Notes: a model not told the origin generated them from the sequence alone. 64,000 nt of DNA from Paracoccaceae bacterium (GCA_003605175.1 QWDA01000002.1:434001-498000), one strand, 5' to 3'; positions 36,452-51,346 are shown, counted from the stretch's first letter. Numbers and translations are program-made.

Positions 36452-37090
36452 CTAGCGCCGGGGGGCGCCGGTGGCGCTGTCGGCGATCGCGGTCTCGGCG
36501 AGGAGGAGCTGCCAGCGGCCCGGAGCGGCCGGGTCCTGCATCCTCAGGAACATATAGCCGGTGTCCTGCCAGCGCCGGATCCGGGGCGAGAGATTGTCGA
36601 GCACCATGTCGCCCGAAGCGGTCCGCAGGATCAGCACCGCGTGGGCCTGCCGCTTGCGGGTGAGCGCGGTGGCGATCAGGAGCCGGTCGGGCGCGACGCC
36701 GGCGCGGATCAGCTCGCGTTTCTTCAGGAGCGCGAAATCCTCGCAATCGCCGCCCCGCGCGGTCGGCAAGGCCCAGTGTTCGGCCTCGCGGTACTGGCGC
36801 GCATCGGAAATCTCGCGGATCGTGCGGTTGACCCGGCGGTTCACGCTTTCGGCGGCGGCAAGGAGCTCGGGCTCGGACATCGGCCTTGTCTGGGCGGCGC
36901 GGCGGGCGCAGGCCCAGGCATAGCGGGCACAGATGCCGGAAAAGCCGGCAGGCGCGGCGATGGATTTCGTGGCGGTGAGATGTACCGGCTCAGGGGTGCC
37001 GGCGCGGACCGGCGCGGCCAGGCAAAGCGCAAGCGAAAGACCCACTGCAATGGGCTGGAACAGCGGCAAACGGACTGCGCGACGGATCAT
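36452..37090 (-). CDS. Secreted transglutaminase-like cysteine peptidase (BTLCP/DUF920 type)
   Basis: 212 residues with a signal peptide (cleavage near APVRAG). The catalytic triad is readable: Cys in GGDCEDFALLKK, His in QAHAVLIL and Asp in VLDNLSPR. The family is periplasmic; members cleave LapA-type adhesins or act on the envelope, but no LapA partner is seen here. The start at 37090 has AAAGG upstream and places the signal peptide correctly; ATG 37129 would add a polar leader. Confidence 0.85.
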   Translation of the reverse strand: MIRRAVRLPLFQPIAVGLSLALCLAAPVRAGTPEPVHLTATKSIAAPAGFSGICARYAWACARRAAQTRPMSEPELLAAAESVNRRVNRTIREISDARQYREAEHWALPTARGGDCEDFALLKKRELIRAGVAPDRLLIATALTRKRQAHAVLILRTASGDMVLDNLSPRIRRWQDTGYMFLRMQDPAAPGRWQLLLAETAIADSATGAPRR

Positions 37091-37478
37091 CCCCGACCTT
37101 TCGCCCACCGCCCCCACGGTGTCGGCCATGCTGCCGCGCGAATGGGGCGCGAATGAGGTAAACAGTACACGAAATGGAAACGGATCGTCGCGTATTCTGC
37201 AAGAAAGGATCGACGGCGCGTGACCCAACGTCACAATCCTTCTGTGAGGGCGGTCACAGTCCGGCGCGGCGGAATGGGGCAGTTGGGTGTCACCGACGGC
37301 ATCGGCATCGGGACGGCAGGCCCCCTCCTGCCGACCGACGCCGGGAGCGCCGCCAAACGGGACCGCGGGAGAGCGGGCGCCAGATTTTTCCAGGCGCCGC
37401 ACCCGCGAGGGCGCGCGCACCGCGAAACGGGCTCCGGTGACGGTGCCGTCGGACCCATGACCACACTCACGGAACAGA

Positions 37479-37508
37479 GGGGGGCCTTCGCGGCCCCCCT
37501 TCTGCTTA
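37479..37508 (+). terminator. Orphan rho-independent terminator
   Basis: GGGGGGCC - TTCGC - GGCCCCCC followed by TTCTGCTTATT. The nearest plus-strand coding gene ends about 1.5 kb upstream (DUF4202), with an opposite-strand gene between, so it probably ends an unannotated plus-strand transcript. Confidence 0.65.
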
Positions 37509-37683
37509 TTGGGATGGCGGGGCCACGCGGGCCATGGACGGGGCCGCCCCGGCCCCGCGCCGTGGCCTTCCGGCCGTGATGCCCCCGGCGGTCGGGGCCC
37601 CGGGTCGAGCCCGGGGCAGCGCAGGTGAGAGGCGCGTTTCCGCCCGGCGCCCTCCGGACGCAGTGACCGGGCGCCAGCCGCAA

Positions 37684-37710
37684 TGAGAAAGGGGCCCCCG
37701 AAGGGGCCCC
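37684..37710 (-). terminator. Rho-independent terminator of the nrdJ-side transcript
   Basis: Read on the minus strand: GGGGCCCC - TTCG - GGGGCCCC followed by TTTCTC. The TTCG loop and pyrimidine tail fit a terminator. It lies about 125 bp beyond the small hypothetical gene that follows nrdJ, so it can end the nrdJ transcript. Confidence 0.75.
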
Positions 37711-37836
37711 AGTTTCGCTGATCAGGCTCTGTCTGTACCGCCCGGTTTCTGCCTGCGGCCTGATCCGCGTTCAGGGCGAGCGCACCCGCCCCGTGTGAGG
37801 ACGGACGGAGCTAAAGCACCGCCCCGTCCTGTTCGC

Positions 37837-38193
37837 TTATGCCTTCTCGAAATCCCGAAAAGCGCTCTCGAACGGTGTCAACTCGATAGCCAACTTTCGA
37901 TACAAGCCGCCTTCGAAGACCACCGCCAAGCTTGATTTTCTCGGTTGGACAAATCCGAACAACTTGCCAGCGATATGGACGTCAGATCCCAAGATCGTCT
38001 GTTCGTTTGGATCGATCGATTCAATTTCCACACGTGTAGACGACGGGAGCGTTTCGCCGAATTTGGAAGCGGCTGACACTGTGAAGGGACCAATTTGCCC
38101 CTGGATCCTTCCGTCAGACACAACGAGAACTCCCGTGACTGGCGCTTGGCCTGGAAGGCTCGCCTTAGCTACGTACCGACCGTCAACAAGCAT
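37837..38193 (-). CDS. Hypothetical protein downstream of nrdJ
   Basis: 118 residues, no signal peptide, mostly beta-type pattern (YVAKASLPGQAPVTGVLVVSDG, ILGSDVHIAGKLFGFV). It is clearly less GC-biased in codon use than its neighbours, which hints at transfer or low expression. A strong AAGGAGG lies 6-8 nt upstream of the ATG. I do not recognise the family. It is 24 bp after nrdJ and before the terminator. Confidence 0.7.
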   Translation of the reverse strand: MLVDGRYVAKASLPGQAPVTGVLVVSDGRIQGQIGPFTVSAASKFGETLPSSTRVEIESIDPNEQTILGSDVHIAGKLFGFVQPRKSSLAVVFEGGLYRKLAIELTPFESAFRDFEKA

Positions 38194-38217
38194 TGCATTG
38201 CCTCCTTAATCGCTGGA

Positions 38218-41868
<3,651 letters not shown>

Positions 41869-42003
41869 AGTACCCGCTCTCTGCTGCCGGGTCCGTGCTT
41901 CGTGCCGGTGTCCCGTTGTTGTCGTGCCGACAGGTCGTCAGACAGGGCACGAAAACTCCGTAGCCGCCCGCTTGGGGAGACCGTGGGGTTGGCCGAGGGC
42001 CGC

Positions 42004-42019
42004 TTTCGGTGTGTCGTGT
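42004..42019 (-). promoter_or_regulatory. Degenerate second NrdR box
   Basis: About half of the 16 NrdR positions match (the TCGTGT half is good). Its distance from the better box is exactly 31 bp, three helical turns, which is the known NrdR spacing. That spacing is the main support. Confidence 0.45.
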
Positions 42020-42034
42020 CCCGCCTGACCGCAG

Positions 42035-42050
42035 CCACTAGATGTTGTGG
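42035..42050 (-). promoter_or_regulatory. NrdR box upstream of nrdJ
   Basis: CCACTAGATGTTGTGG (read on the plus strand) fits the 16-bp NrdR consensus at all its most conserved positions (C4, A6, A8, T9, T11, G13) and is nearly palindromic. It lies about 170 bp before the nrdJ start. NrdR represses ribonucleotide reductase genes when dATP is high. Confidence 0.72.
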
Positions 42051-42406
42051 TCGCCCTGTCAGCGCATACAACCTGCCGTCCAAGGGGGGTCCGGTCAACT
42101 GGATTTTCCGGGTTTTGCGACAAAATTTTGTTTGACTGGCCGGAGCGGACACAAGCTGTTGATTCACCGGGGGCTGAGTTTGCCTGAACTGCGGCGCCCA
42201 ACCTCCTGATTCCATGCCACTTTCATGGGCATTCAGAAGAGCGGCAAACGCCCTGCCCCGATAGATCCCACAGCGCGCGAAAGCGCACCGCATCTAGGGG
42301 GGGGGCGAAAGCGGCCCTCACCATATATAGCGAGGCTATCCGTGGAAAACCTGGGAACCACCCACAAGACCTGGTGGATAACTCGACGGTGCCGGGTTCG
42401 GGAAAG

Positions 42407-42483
42407 TGGTCGGGGCGGCGAGATTCGAACTCACGACCCCCTGTACCCAAAACAGGTGCGCTACCAGACTGCGCCACGCCCCG
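42407..42483 (-). tRNA. tRNA-Pro (UGG)
   Basis: 77 nt including encoded CCA. Acceptor CGGGGCG pairs with CGCCCCG, the anticodon arm is CCTGTTTTGGGTACAGG with anticodon TGG, and the T arm carries GAGTTCGAATCTC. All arms close. Confidence 0.95.
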
Positions 42484-42522
42484 GCCGTGGCGCCTTCTAG
42501 CGGGGCCGGGGCGCCGAGGCAA

Positions 42523-43002
42523 TCACTTCGCTGAAGCGTCGTCGCAGGGCCAGGCGGCCATGGCTTGGTCGAGCCCGGGATGGCGCAGCGCGTCGCCCTC
42601 GGCGATGCCGATCTTGCGCGCCATGCCGCCGTTGATCTCGAGAACCGCGCGCACGCCCTGGCCGCCATCGATCACGGTTTCGTCCATCGGCACGGCGTTC
42701 TCATGGATCCGGGTGATCGTGCCGGTCTCGTCCATGAAGATCATGTCGAGCGGTATGAGCGTGTTCTTCATCCAGAAAGTGGCGTGCTGCGGCGCTTCGT
42801 AGAGGAACAGCATTCCCTTCGACGCCGGCATGCGGGAGACGTTCATCAATCCCTTGCCGCGGGTGCGCGGGCTGTCGGCCACGGCGACGCGGAACCGCGC
42901 GGTGCCGAACCCGCCCTTGATCTCCACCGCATCGTCGCGACAGGCCGCCCCGGCCGCACCGGTCTGAAGCGCCAGCATCGCCACGACAAGGAAGCGGATC
43001 AC
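42523..43002 (-). CDS. DUF192 family secreted protein
   Basis: 159 residues with a signal peptide (LALQTGAAGAAC; the Cys may be lipidated or the first mature residue). Family marks: RTRGKGLMNVSRMPASKGMLFLY, FWMKNTLIPLDMIFMD and AVLEINGG. The function is unknown; probably periplasmic. The GTG start overlaps the cold-shock gene stop by 4 bp (GTGA) with AGGGA before it. Confidence 0.88.
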   Translation of the reverse strand: MIRFLVVAMLALQTGAAGAACRDDAVEIKGGFGTARFRVAVADSPRTRGKGLMNVSRMPASKGMLFLYEAPQHATFWMKNTLIPLDMIFMDETGTITRIHENAVPMDETVIDGGQGVRAVLEINGGMARKIGIAEGDALRHPGLDQAMAAWPCDDASAK

Positions 43003-43538
43003 TCGTCTTCCCTGAGCGCGGATTCCCAACTCGTCACCTGCACGGCCATGCGCCCGCGGGCGCCGTCGACAACGCGGAGCGTGATCGCCTCGCCCGGCTG
43101 CAGATCGGCAAGCCCGGAGCGGCGGAGCACCTCGATATGCAGGAACACGTCCTCGGGGCGGCCGAACACGTTGGCGAATCCGAAGCCCTTGGTCTTGTCG
43201 AACCATTTCACCCGCGCCGGAAGCCGCGGCAGCGAGAGGTCGACCTCCTCGTCAAGCCCGCCCTTGGGGTCGATCGGTCGCTTGGCGGCGCCGTCGGAGG
43301 CCGGAGGCTCGATAGTGAGGACCTCGACCGCCTGGATCCCGCGCGCGGTTTCCTGCACCACGATGGTGATCCCGGCCGCATCGGCGACAGAGCTCTGACC
43401 GAAATTCCGTAACACATTGGCATGCAGGAGAATATCCGGCCCGCCCTCGTCGGCCACGACAAAGCCGAATCCCTTGGAGGGGTCAAACCACTTGACCCTC
43501 CCTGAAACCGTCCTGTCGCGATCTTGCTGATCGTTCAT
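42999..43538 (-). CDS. Double cold-shock domain protein
   Basis: 179 residues with two CSD RNA/DNA-binding folds: the first with VKWFDPSKGFGFVVADEGGPDILLH, the second with VKWFDKTKGFGFANVFGRPEDVFLH (each contains RNP1-type KGFGF and an RNP2-type VFLH/ILLH). This duplicated form is typical of Rhodobacterales, usually followed by DUF192. ATG 43565 is an alternative start. Confidence 0.92.
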   Translation of the reverse strand: MNDQQDRDRTVSGRVKWFDPSKGFGFVVADEGGPDILLHANVLRNFGQSSVADAAGITIVVQETARGIQAVEVLTIEPPASDGAAKRPIDPKGGLDEEVDLSLPRLPARVKWFDKTKGFGFANVFGRPEDVFLHIEVLRRSGLADLQPGEAITLRVVDGARGRMAVQVTSWESALREDE

Positions 43539-43660
43539 TTCAACGTACTTCGTTCCCTCGCCCATTTTGGGCTTGTTTTGTTCAGTTAGCGACGACTCCC
43601 CTTGGCATTGCAAGGAGAATTCCCGGACCTAATGCGGGAATACCACGCCCATCGGCACGT

Positions 43661-44266
43661 TCACGGATAAAGACGACACACGGACCACGGCGAATCCGCC
43701 GTTTCCCGCGTCCAGCGAAAGCGGTCATGCAACCGGAACGCCCCATCTGCCCAGAATTCCATCTCCAGTGGTTGTATGTGGTAACCGCCCCAGAACGGCG
43801 GACGCGCGGGATGCGTGCCGAGCCGCAGCCCCTGGCGGGCGACTTCACCTATCAGCGACTCGCGTGAGGCGAGTGGCCGGGATTGCCGCGAGGCCCAGGC
43901 GCCGATCCGGCTCTCGAGCGGGCGCGAGGCGAAATAGGCATCGGCCTGCGCATCGGGTACCCGGCTGACGGTACCCCGCGCCCGGAGCTGGCGGCGCAGC
44001 GACTTCCAGTGCATCACGAATGCCGCCTTGCCGGCCGCGTCGATCTCCTGGCCCTTGGCGCTGCCGAAATTCGTATAGAAGACGAATCCGTCTGAGGTGA
44101 TCTCCTTCAGGAGCACGGTCCGCACATTCGGCAGCCCCCCGGCATCCACCGTCGCGAGCTGCATCGCGTTCGGGTCGTTCGGCTCGGACTTTTCCGCCTC
44201 GGCCAGCCAGTCCTGGGCCAGCCGGAGCGGATCGTCGCCTGCAAATATTCCGGACCTGGACGCCAT
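43661..44266 (-). CDS. pdxH: Pyridoxamine 5'-phosphate oxidase
   Basis: 201 residues. FMN enzyme that makes pyridoxal phosphate. Features: [34 protein letters not shown], and the C-terminal [16 protein letters not shown]. The end differs slightly from the usual RLxP pattern (VCRLYP, still RLYP). GGAGGC lies before the ATG. It is divergent from fabI. Confidence 0.94.
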   Translation of the reverse strand: MASRSGIFAGDDPLRLAQDWLAEAEKSEPNDPNAMQLATVDAGGLPNVRTVLLKEITSDGFVFYTNFGSAKGQEIDAAGKAAFVMHWKSLRRQLRARGTVSRVPDAQADAYFASRPLESRIGAWASRQSRPLASRESLIGEVARQGLRLGTHPARPPFWGGYHIQPLEMEFWADGAFRLHDRFRWTRETADSPWSVCRLYP

Positions 44267-44433
44267 TTTGCGCCTCCGAAGTTGCCGAGCCCCCCTGCCC
44301 GCGCTCATCGCCATGCTCGCGAGACGTGCTGGATACGCCCGCCGCCTCGCCTCCGCAACCCCCGGCCGTTCTTGATACCCCCTGTCGAATGGACTATGCG
44401 ACCCGAACCACGGGACGGGAACGCGAGGGAGCC

Positions 44434-45240
44434 ATGACTGCACCATTGATGGCCGGGAAGCGGGGGCTGATCATGGGCCTCGCGAACGACAAGTCGATCG
44501 CCTGGGGGATCGCCAAGGCACTGTCGGAAGCCGGCGCGGAGCTGGCCTTTTCCTACCAGGGCGAGGCGCTCAAGAAGCGGGTGGATCCTCTGGCGGCAGA
44601 GCTCGGTTCGGACATCGTCCTGCCCTGCGACGTGGCCGATATGGGCTCGCTCGACGCGCTCTTCGCATCGCTGAAGGAGCGCTGGGGCAAGCTCGATTTC
44701 GCGGTCCATGCGATCGGCTTCTCCGACAAGAACGAGCTGCGCGGCCGCTACGTGGACACCAGCCGCGACAATTTCCTGATGTCGATGGATATCTCGGTCT
44801 ATTCCTTCACCGCGGTCGCGCAGCGCGCGGCGGCGATGATGAACGATGGCGGATCCCTGCTCACGCTGACCTATTACGGCGCCGAGAAGGTGATGCCGCA
44901 CTACAATGTGATGGGGCTCTGCAAGGCGGCGCTCGAGGCCTCGGTGCGCTACATCGCCGAGGACCTGGGCAAGGACGGGGTCCGGTGCAACGCGATCTCG
45001 GCCGGGCCGATCAAGACGCTGGCCGCCTCGGGCATCGGCGATTTCCGCTACATCATGAAGTGGAACGAGCTGAACTCGCCGCTCCGCCGCAACGTGACCA
45101 TCGACGATGTCGGCCGCTCGGCGCTCTACCTCCTGTCAGATCTCGGCTCGGGCGTCACCGGCGAGGTGCTGCACGTGGATGCCGGCTACCACGCCGTGGG
45201 CATGAAGGCGGTCGACGCGCCGGACATTTCCACGGTCTGA
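44434..45240 (+). CDS. fabI: Enoyl-[acyl-carrier-protein] reductase, NADH type
   Basis: 268 residues. Last reduction step of fatty acid elongation. Rossmann opening [17 protein letters not shown] and the active-site Tyr-x6-Lys in [11 protein letters not shown] are clear, as is [19 protein letters not shown] precedes the start. Confidence 0.95.
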   Translation: MTAPLMAGKRGLIMGLANDKSIAWGIAKALSEAGAELAFSYQGEALKKRVDPLAAELGSDIVLPCDVADMGSLDALFASLKERWGKLDFAVHAIGFSDKNELRGRYVDTSRDNFLMSMDISVYSFTAVAQRAAAMMNDGGSLLTLTYYGAEKVMPHYNVMGLCKAALEASVRYIAEDLGKDGVRCNAISAGPIKTLAASGIGDFRYIMKWNELNSPLRRNVTIDDVGRSALYLLSDLGSGVTGEVLHVDAGYHAVGMKAVDAPDISTV

Positions 45241-45254
45241 AAGGAATGACGCCG

Positions 45255-45758
45255 ATGGCCGACCGCCTGCCGCACGAGAAGGGGTTCCATGTCAGCTGGG
45301 ACCAGATCCACCGGGATTCGCGGGCGCTGGCCTGGCGGCTGGACGGCCAGGGGCCGGAGGATGGCGGCTGGAAGGCCGTCGTCGCGATCACGCGGGGCGG
45401 CATGGCGCCGGCGATGATCGTGGCACGCGAGCTCGATATCCGCACGGTCGATACGATCTCGGTGAAGAGCTACAACCACCAGGAACAGTCCGAACCGGTG
45501 GTGATCAAGACCCCCGACATGAGCGTCGTGGGCGACGGCACCGGGGTGCTGATCGTCGACGACCTCGTCGATACCGGCAGGACGCTGGAAGTGGTGCGGC
45601 GGCTGATGCCCAAGGCCCATGTGGCTACCGTCTATGCCAAGCCCAAGGGCCGGCCGATGGTCGACACCTTCATCACCGAGGTCAGCCAGGACACCTGGAT
45701 CTTCTTCCCCTGGGACATGGCGCTGCAATACGTGGAGCCTTACCGGGCAAGGGACTGA
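45255..45758 (+). CDS. gpt: Xanthine (guanine) phosphoribosyltransferase
   Basis: 167 residues. Salvages xanthine and guanine with PRPP. The PRPP-binding motif reads [17 protein letters not shown], and [16 protein letters not shown] is the Gpt-like C-terminus. AAGGA precedes the start with a spacing of 9. It lies 14 bp after fabI. Confidence 0.92.
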   Translation: MADRLPHEKGFHVSWDQIHRDSRALAWRLDGQGPEDGGWKAVVAITRGGMAPAMIVARELDIRTVDTISVKSYNHQEQSEPVVIKTPDMSVVGDGTGVLIVDDLVDTGRTLEVVRRLMPKAHVATVYAKPKGRPMVDTFITEVSQDTWIFFPWDMALQYVEPYRARD

Positions 45759-45762
45759 GCGC

Positions 45763-46230
45763 CTGTCGCCGTCGCGGTTCCTGCACCGGACCTTCGAGGC
45801 GGGACTCCTGCTCAAGGGGCTCTTCGCCGGGGCCGAGACGCTCCTGGGCCTGCTCCTCCATTTCGTCGCGAACGACCGGATCCTGGCGCTGGCGCGCTGG
45901 ATGACCGCGCATGAGATCACCGAGGATCCCAACGACAGGGTCGCCGCATTCCTGATGCACGCGGCGCAGGGTTTTTCGGTGGGCACGCAGGATTTCTACG
46001 CGACCTACCTGATCGGCCACGGGGTCCTGAAGCTCGTGGTCGTGGCGCTGCTCGCCCGCGGGGTCCTCTGGGCCTATCCGCTGGCGGTGGCGGTGCTCGG
46101 CGGGTTCATCCTCTACCAGGCGCACCGCTTCGTGATGCATCCCGGGATCGGGCTGGTGCTCCTGAGCCTTCTCGACCTCGCGGTGATCGCGCTGACGGTG
46201 ATCGAGTACCGGCGGATCAAGACCGCTTGA
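45763..46230 (+). CDS. DUF2127 membrane protein, apparent CTG start
   Basis: 155 residues. RFLHRTFEAGLLLKGLFAGAETLLG opens the typical DUF2127 sequence; four membrane segments follow. The reading frame has no ATG, GTG or TTG between position 45637, deep inside gpt, and the conserved N-terminus, so translation seems to start at CTG 45763 or by reinitiation after the gpt stop at 45758. Function unknown. Confidence 0.8.
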   Translation: MSPSRFLHRTFEAGLLLKGLFAGAETLLGLLLHFVANDRILALARWMTAHEITEDPNDRVAAFLMHAAQGFSVGTQDFYATYLIGHGVLKLVVVALLARGVLWAYPLAVAVLGGFILYQAHRFVMHPGIGLVLLSLLDLAVIALTVIEYRRIKTA

Positions 46231-46286
46231 ACCCCGGGCGGGAACCGCCCCAGAAAGGAGCGACCGATCCGCGAGAGGCGCCCGAA

Positions 46287-47474
46287 ATGAGTTTCGTCCT
46301 GAACCCGCATATGGCGCGGACCGATCCGCCCCCGGTAATGGAAGCCCGCCGCTGGGCCGCCGAGGCGGTGCCGCCCAAGGGCATGCCGCTTCTGAACCTG
46401 TCGCAGGCCGCGCCGGTCGATCCGCCGCCCGAGCCGATGCTGCGGGCGATGGCCGAAATCGTGCTGACCACTCCGGCGGCGCATCTCTACGGGCCGGTTC
46501 TGGGCCTGCCCGAGCTGCGCGCGGAGATCGCCGCGCGCTGGAGCCGCGACTATGGCGGACCGGTCAGGTCCGCGCAGGTCGCGATCACCTCGGGCTGCAA
46601 CGAGGCGTTCTGCGCGGTGCTGGCGACGCTGGCGGGCCCGGGCGACGAGGTGCTCTTGCCGGTGCCCTGGTATTTCAACCACAAGATGGCGCTCGACATG
46701 GGCGCGCAGGTCGCGGTGCCCTTGCCGACCGGCGCGGGGCTCCTGCCCGATCCGGAGCGGGCTGCGGCGCTGATCACGCCCCGGACCCGCGCCATCGTGC
46801 TGATCTCGCCCAACAACCCAGGCGGCGCGGAATATCCCGCTGCGCTTCTGGCGGCGTTCCGCGATCTCGCGCGGGAAAAGGGCCTCGCGCTGATCCTCGA
46901 CGAGACTTATCGCGATTTCCATTCCGGCTCGGGCGCGCCGCACGCGCTGTTCGCGGACCCGGACTGGGACGATACCCTGATCCAGCTCTATTCCTTCTCG
47001 AAGGCCTACCGGCTGACCGGCCACCGGGTCGGCGCGATCACCGCGTCCGAGGCGCGGCTCGCGGAGGTGGAGAAGTATCTCGACACTGTGACCATCTGCC
47101 CCGCGCAGCTCGGCCAGCACGCGGCGCTCTGGGGGATGCGCAACCTCTCGCAATGGCTCGCGGGCGAGCGCGACGAGATCCTGTCGCGCGGGCGCGCGAT
47201 GCGCGCGGGGATCGGTGCACTGGAAGGCTGGGAGCTTCTGGGCTGCGGCGCCTATTTCGCCTATCTGCGGCATCCCTTCGCGATGAGTTCGGCCAAGCTC
47301 GCGCCGCGGCTGGTTTCGGAGGCCGGGCTCCTGATGCTTCCGGGCACGATGTTCCGCCCCGCGGATGACCCCGCGGGCGCGCGCGAGATGCGGCTGGCCT
47401 TCGCCAATCAAGATGCCCGCGGGATCGCCGAGACGCTCTCCCGCCTCGCGGCCTTGCGGCCCCCCGGCGCGTGA
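46287..47474 (+). CDS. Class I/II pyridoxal-phosphate aminotransferase
   Basis: 395 residues, aminotransferase fold type I. PLP features: ITSGCNEAFCAVLATLAGPGDEVLLP, SPNNPGG, DETYRDF and the Schiff-base Lys in SFSKAYRLTGHRVG. The amino acid specificity cannot be told. GAGAGG lies 8 nt ahead of the start. ppiD follows by 38 bp. Confidence 0.9.
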   Translation: MSFVLNPHMARTDPPPVMEARRWAAEAVPPKGMPLLNLSQAAPVDPPPEPMLRAMAEIVLTTPAAHLYGPVLGLPELRAEIAARWSRDYGGPVRSAQVAITSGCNEAFCAVLATLAGPGDEVLLPVPWYFNHKMALDMGAQVAVPLPTGAGLLPDPERAAALITPRTRAIVLISPNNPGGAEYPAALLAAFRDLAREKGLALILDETYRDFHSGSGAPHALFADPDWDDTLIQLYSFSKAYRLTGHRVGAITASEARLAEVEKYLDTVTICPAQLGQHAALWGMRNLSQWLAGERDEILSRGRAMRAGIGALEGWELLGCGAYFAYLRHPFAMSSAKLAPRLVSEAGLLMLPGTMFRPADDPAGAREMRLAFANQDARGIAETLSRLAALRPPGA

Positions 47475-47512
47475 CATAAACCGCAGCGGAACCGAGAGGA
47501 GGCAGAGCAGCC

Positions 47513-49368
47513 ATGGCGAAAAAGGGCAGCGTATCGAAGGCGATCGTCTGGTCCATCCTGGGCCTGCTGTTCGTCGGACTGATCGGCTTCGGCACGCGCG
47601 ATTTCGGCGGCGCGCTCAGCAATGTGGCCACGGTGGGCGACGAAGAGATCACCACCCGCGACTATGCGCGCGACCTGCAGCAGAGGCTGCGCCAGCTTTC
47701 GCAGGAGGCGGGCGAACCCGTGACCTTTGCGCAGGCGCAACTGATGGGCTTCGACCGGGCTGTGCTGGCGAGCATGATCGGCGAGGCGGTGCTCGACACC
47801 GAGGCGGCGCGGCTCGGCCTGTCGGTGGGCGACGAGGAGGTGCGCAACCAGATCACCTCGTTGCGGGATTTCCAGGGGCCGGACGGGTCGTTCAACCGCG
47901 AATTCTATGCCTACGCGCTCAAGCAGAACGGGCTGACGATCCCGCAATTCGAGACCCGGGTGCGCCGGGAGACGGCGCGGAACATCCTGCGGGCAGCGCT
48001 GGTCGGTGCGGTGAAGACGCCCGACACGTATACCGACACCTTCTTTACCTGGGCGCGCGAGACCCGCGGCATCACCTGGGCGCGGCTGACCGAGGACGAC
48101 CTGGCCGAGCCCCTGCCCGAGCCCTCGGATGCCGATCTGGCGGCCTATCACGAGGCCCATGCGGCGGATTTCACGCTCGGCGAGACCAAGGCGATCACCT
48201 ATGCCTGGCTGACGCCCGAGATGATGATGGACAAGATCACCGTGGACGAGGACGCGCTCCGGGCGCTCTACGACCAGCGCAGCGACGAGTACGTCCAGCC
48301 CGAGCGGCGGCTGGTGGAACGGCTCGCCTTTGTCTCCGAAGCCGATGCGCAGGCGGCGCGGGACAGGATCGACGCGGGCGAGACCACGTTCGACGACCTC
48401 GTCGCGGAGCGCGGTCTCTCGCTCGACGACGTGGATCTCGGCGAGGCCTCGGCACGGGATCTGGGCGCGGCGGCCGAGGGTGTCTTCGCGCTCGAGGAGC
48501 CCGGGATCGCCGGGCCCCTGCCCTCCTCGCTCGGCCCGGCGCTGTTCCGCGTGAACGCGATCCTGACCGCAAGCGAGACGCCGTTCGAGGACGTGCGCGA
48601 CGAGCTCGAGGCCGAGTTGGCGGGCGACCGGGCCCGGCGCGCCGTGGAGGATCAGATCACCCAGATCGACGATCTTCTGGCCGCGGGCGCGACGATCGAG
48701 GAGCTGGCCGACGAGACCGACATGGAACTCGGCCAGATCGACTGGCGCCAGGACGTGGCCGACGGGCCCGCCGCCTATCAGGGCTTTCGCGATGCCGCCC
48801 TGGTGGCGCAGCCGGGCGACTTCCCCGAGCTGATCGAGATCGACCAGGGCGCGATCGCGGCGCTCCGGGTCGACGAGGTGCGCCCGCCGGTGCTCCAGCC
48901 CCTGAATGACGTCAAGCCCGAGGTGATCGCCGGCTGGGAACGCGCGAAGGCCGAGGAGCAGCTCAGGGCGCAGGCGCTCGCGGCGGCGGAGGCGATCCGC
49001 AACGGCGCGGAGATGGCCGGGCTCGACCTGCCCCTGCGTTCGGAGCGGAAGCTGGCGCGGAACGCCTATCTCGACGACGCGCCGCCGAGCTTCGTCGAGG
49101 GCGTGTTCCAGATGCAGCCGGGCGATGTGCGGGTGTTCGAGGCCGATGGCGGCGCGACGCTGGTGCGGCTCGACAGCATCGACCCGCCCGATCCGGACAC
49201 GCCCGAGGCAAAGGCGATGAAGGCCGGTTTCGCGCGGCAGATCGAGCTGAACTATGCACAGGATCTGCTCGGCATGTATTCCGCGCGGCTCGAGGCGCGG
49301 CTCCGGGCGCAGGACGAGATCACCATCAACAGCCAGGCGGTGAACGCCGTGCACGCGCAGCTGCCCTG

Positions 49369-49369
<1 letters not shown>
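47513..49369 (+). CDS. ppiD: Peptidylprolyl isomerase with SurA N-terminal domain (PpiD-like)
   Basis: 618 residues. N-terminal membrane anchor (IVWSILGLLFVGLIGFG), then a SurA-type chaperone segment and a parvulin-like domain (residues near 240-370), then more chaperone-like sequence. Acts as an inner-membrane anchored folding factor facing the periplasm. The stop overlaps the trpE start (TGATG). Parvulin motifs are weak, so isomerase activity is unsure. Confidence 0.88.
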
Positions 49370-50883
<1,514 letters not shown>

Positions 50884-50893
50884 AGGGGGCGCC

Positions 50894-51346
50894 ATGTCGG
50901 GACATCTGGGCCATGCGGCGGTGATGTTCGCGGCCGGGATCGGAATCCCGGTGCTGGCGGCGCTGAACGCGAACCTGGGAGCCCGGATCGGCTCGCCGAC
51001 AGCGGCGGCGGCGGTGCTCTTCGTGGTGGCGCTCTGCGGCGCGGTTCTGGTGGCGCTCCTGACCGGCGGCGGTAAGGCCTTTCCGCTGATGCCGGCGCAG
51101 CCGAAGCATCTGTTCCTGGCCGGGCTTTTCGTCGCGTTCTACGTGATCTCGATCACCTGGGTCGCGCCGAAATTCGGCGTCGGCAACGCGGTGTTCTTCG
51201 TGTTGCTGGGCCAGCTTGTCGCGGCGGCGGCGATCGACCATTTCGGGCTGTTCGGCGCGCGGATCTCGCCCTTGACGCTCAGTCGCGCGGCGGGGGTCGG
51301 GTTGATGGGGCTCGGGGTGATGCTGACGCAGCGGGTCGGGTTTTAG
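50894..51346 (+). CDS. DMT-superfamily small transporter (DUF606/YdcZ-like)
   Basis: 150 residues with about five membrane segments (AVMFAAGIGIPVLAALNANLG, AAAAVLFVVALCGAVLVALL, and others) in the DUF606 pattern. The substrate is unknown. It follows trpE by 10 bp and is followed by the repeat. Confidence 0.86.
   Translation: MSGHLGHAAVMFAAGIGIPVLAALNANLGARIGSPTAAAAVLFVVALCGAVLVALLTGGGKAFPLMPAQPKHLFLAGLFVAFYVISITWVAPKFGVGNAVFFVLLGQLVAAAAIDHFGLFGARISPLTLSRAAGVGLMGLGVMLTQRVGF

Larger units (their letters stand above)
37091..37836. other. Long non-coding stretch with two strong terminators
   Basis: About 745 bp without a credible protein gene. It includes the cysteine peptidase promoter region (AT-rich near 37155-37205), a plus-strand terminator at 37479-37508 and a minus-strand one at 37684-37710. 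The stretch between them and the sequence upstream of the first terminator are GC-rich and could encode a small RNA; no named RNA family is recognisable. Confidence 0.55.

Noticed and set aside
41869-42220. Possible cobalamin riboswitch before nrdJ
   Set aside because: A stretch resembling part of a B12 box was checked but lacks the conserved core; NrdR boxes explain the regulation better.
42340-42390. DnaA-box-like TGGATAAC near tRNA-Pro
   Set aside because: One or two loose matches without an AT-rich unwinding region or dnaA, so no origin is claimed.
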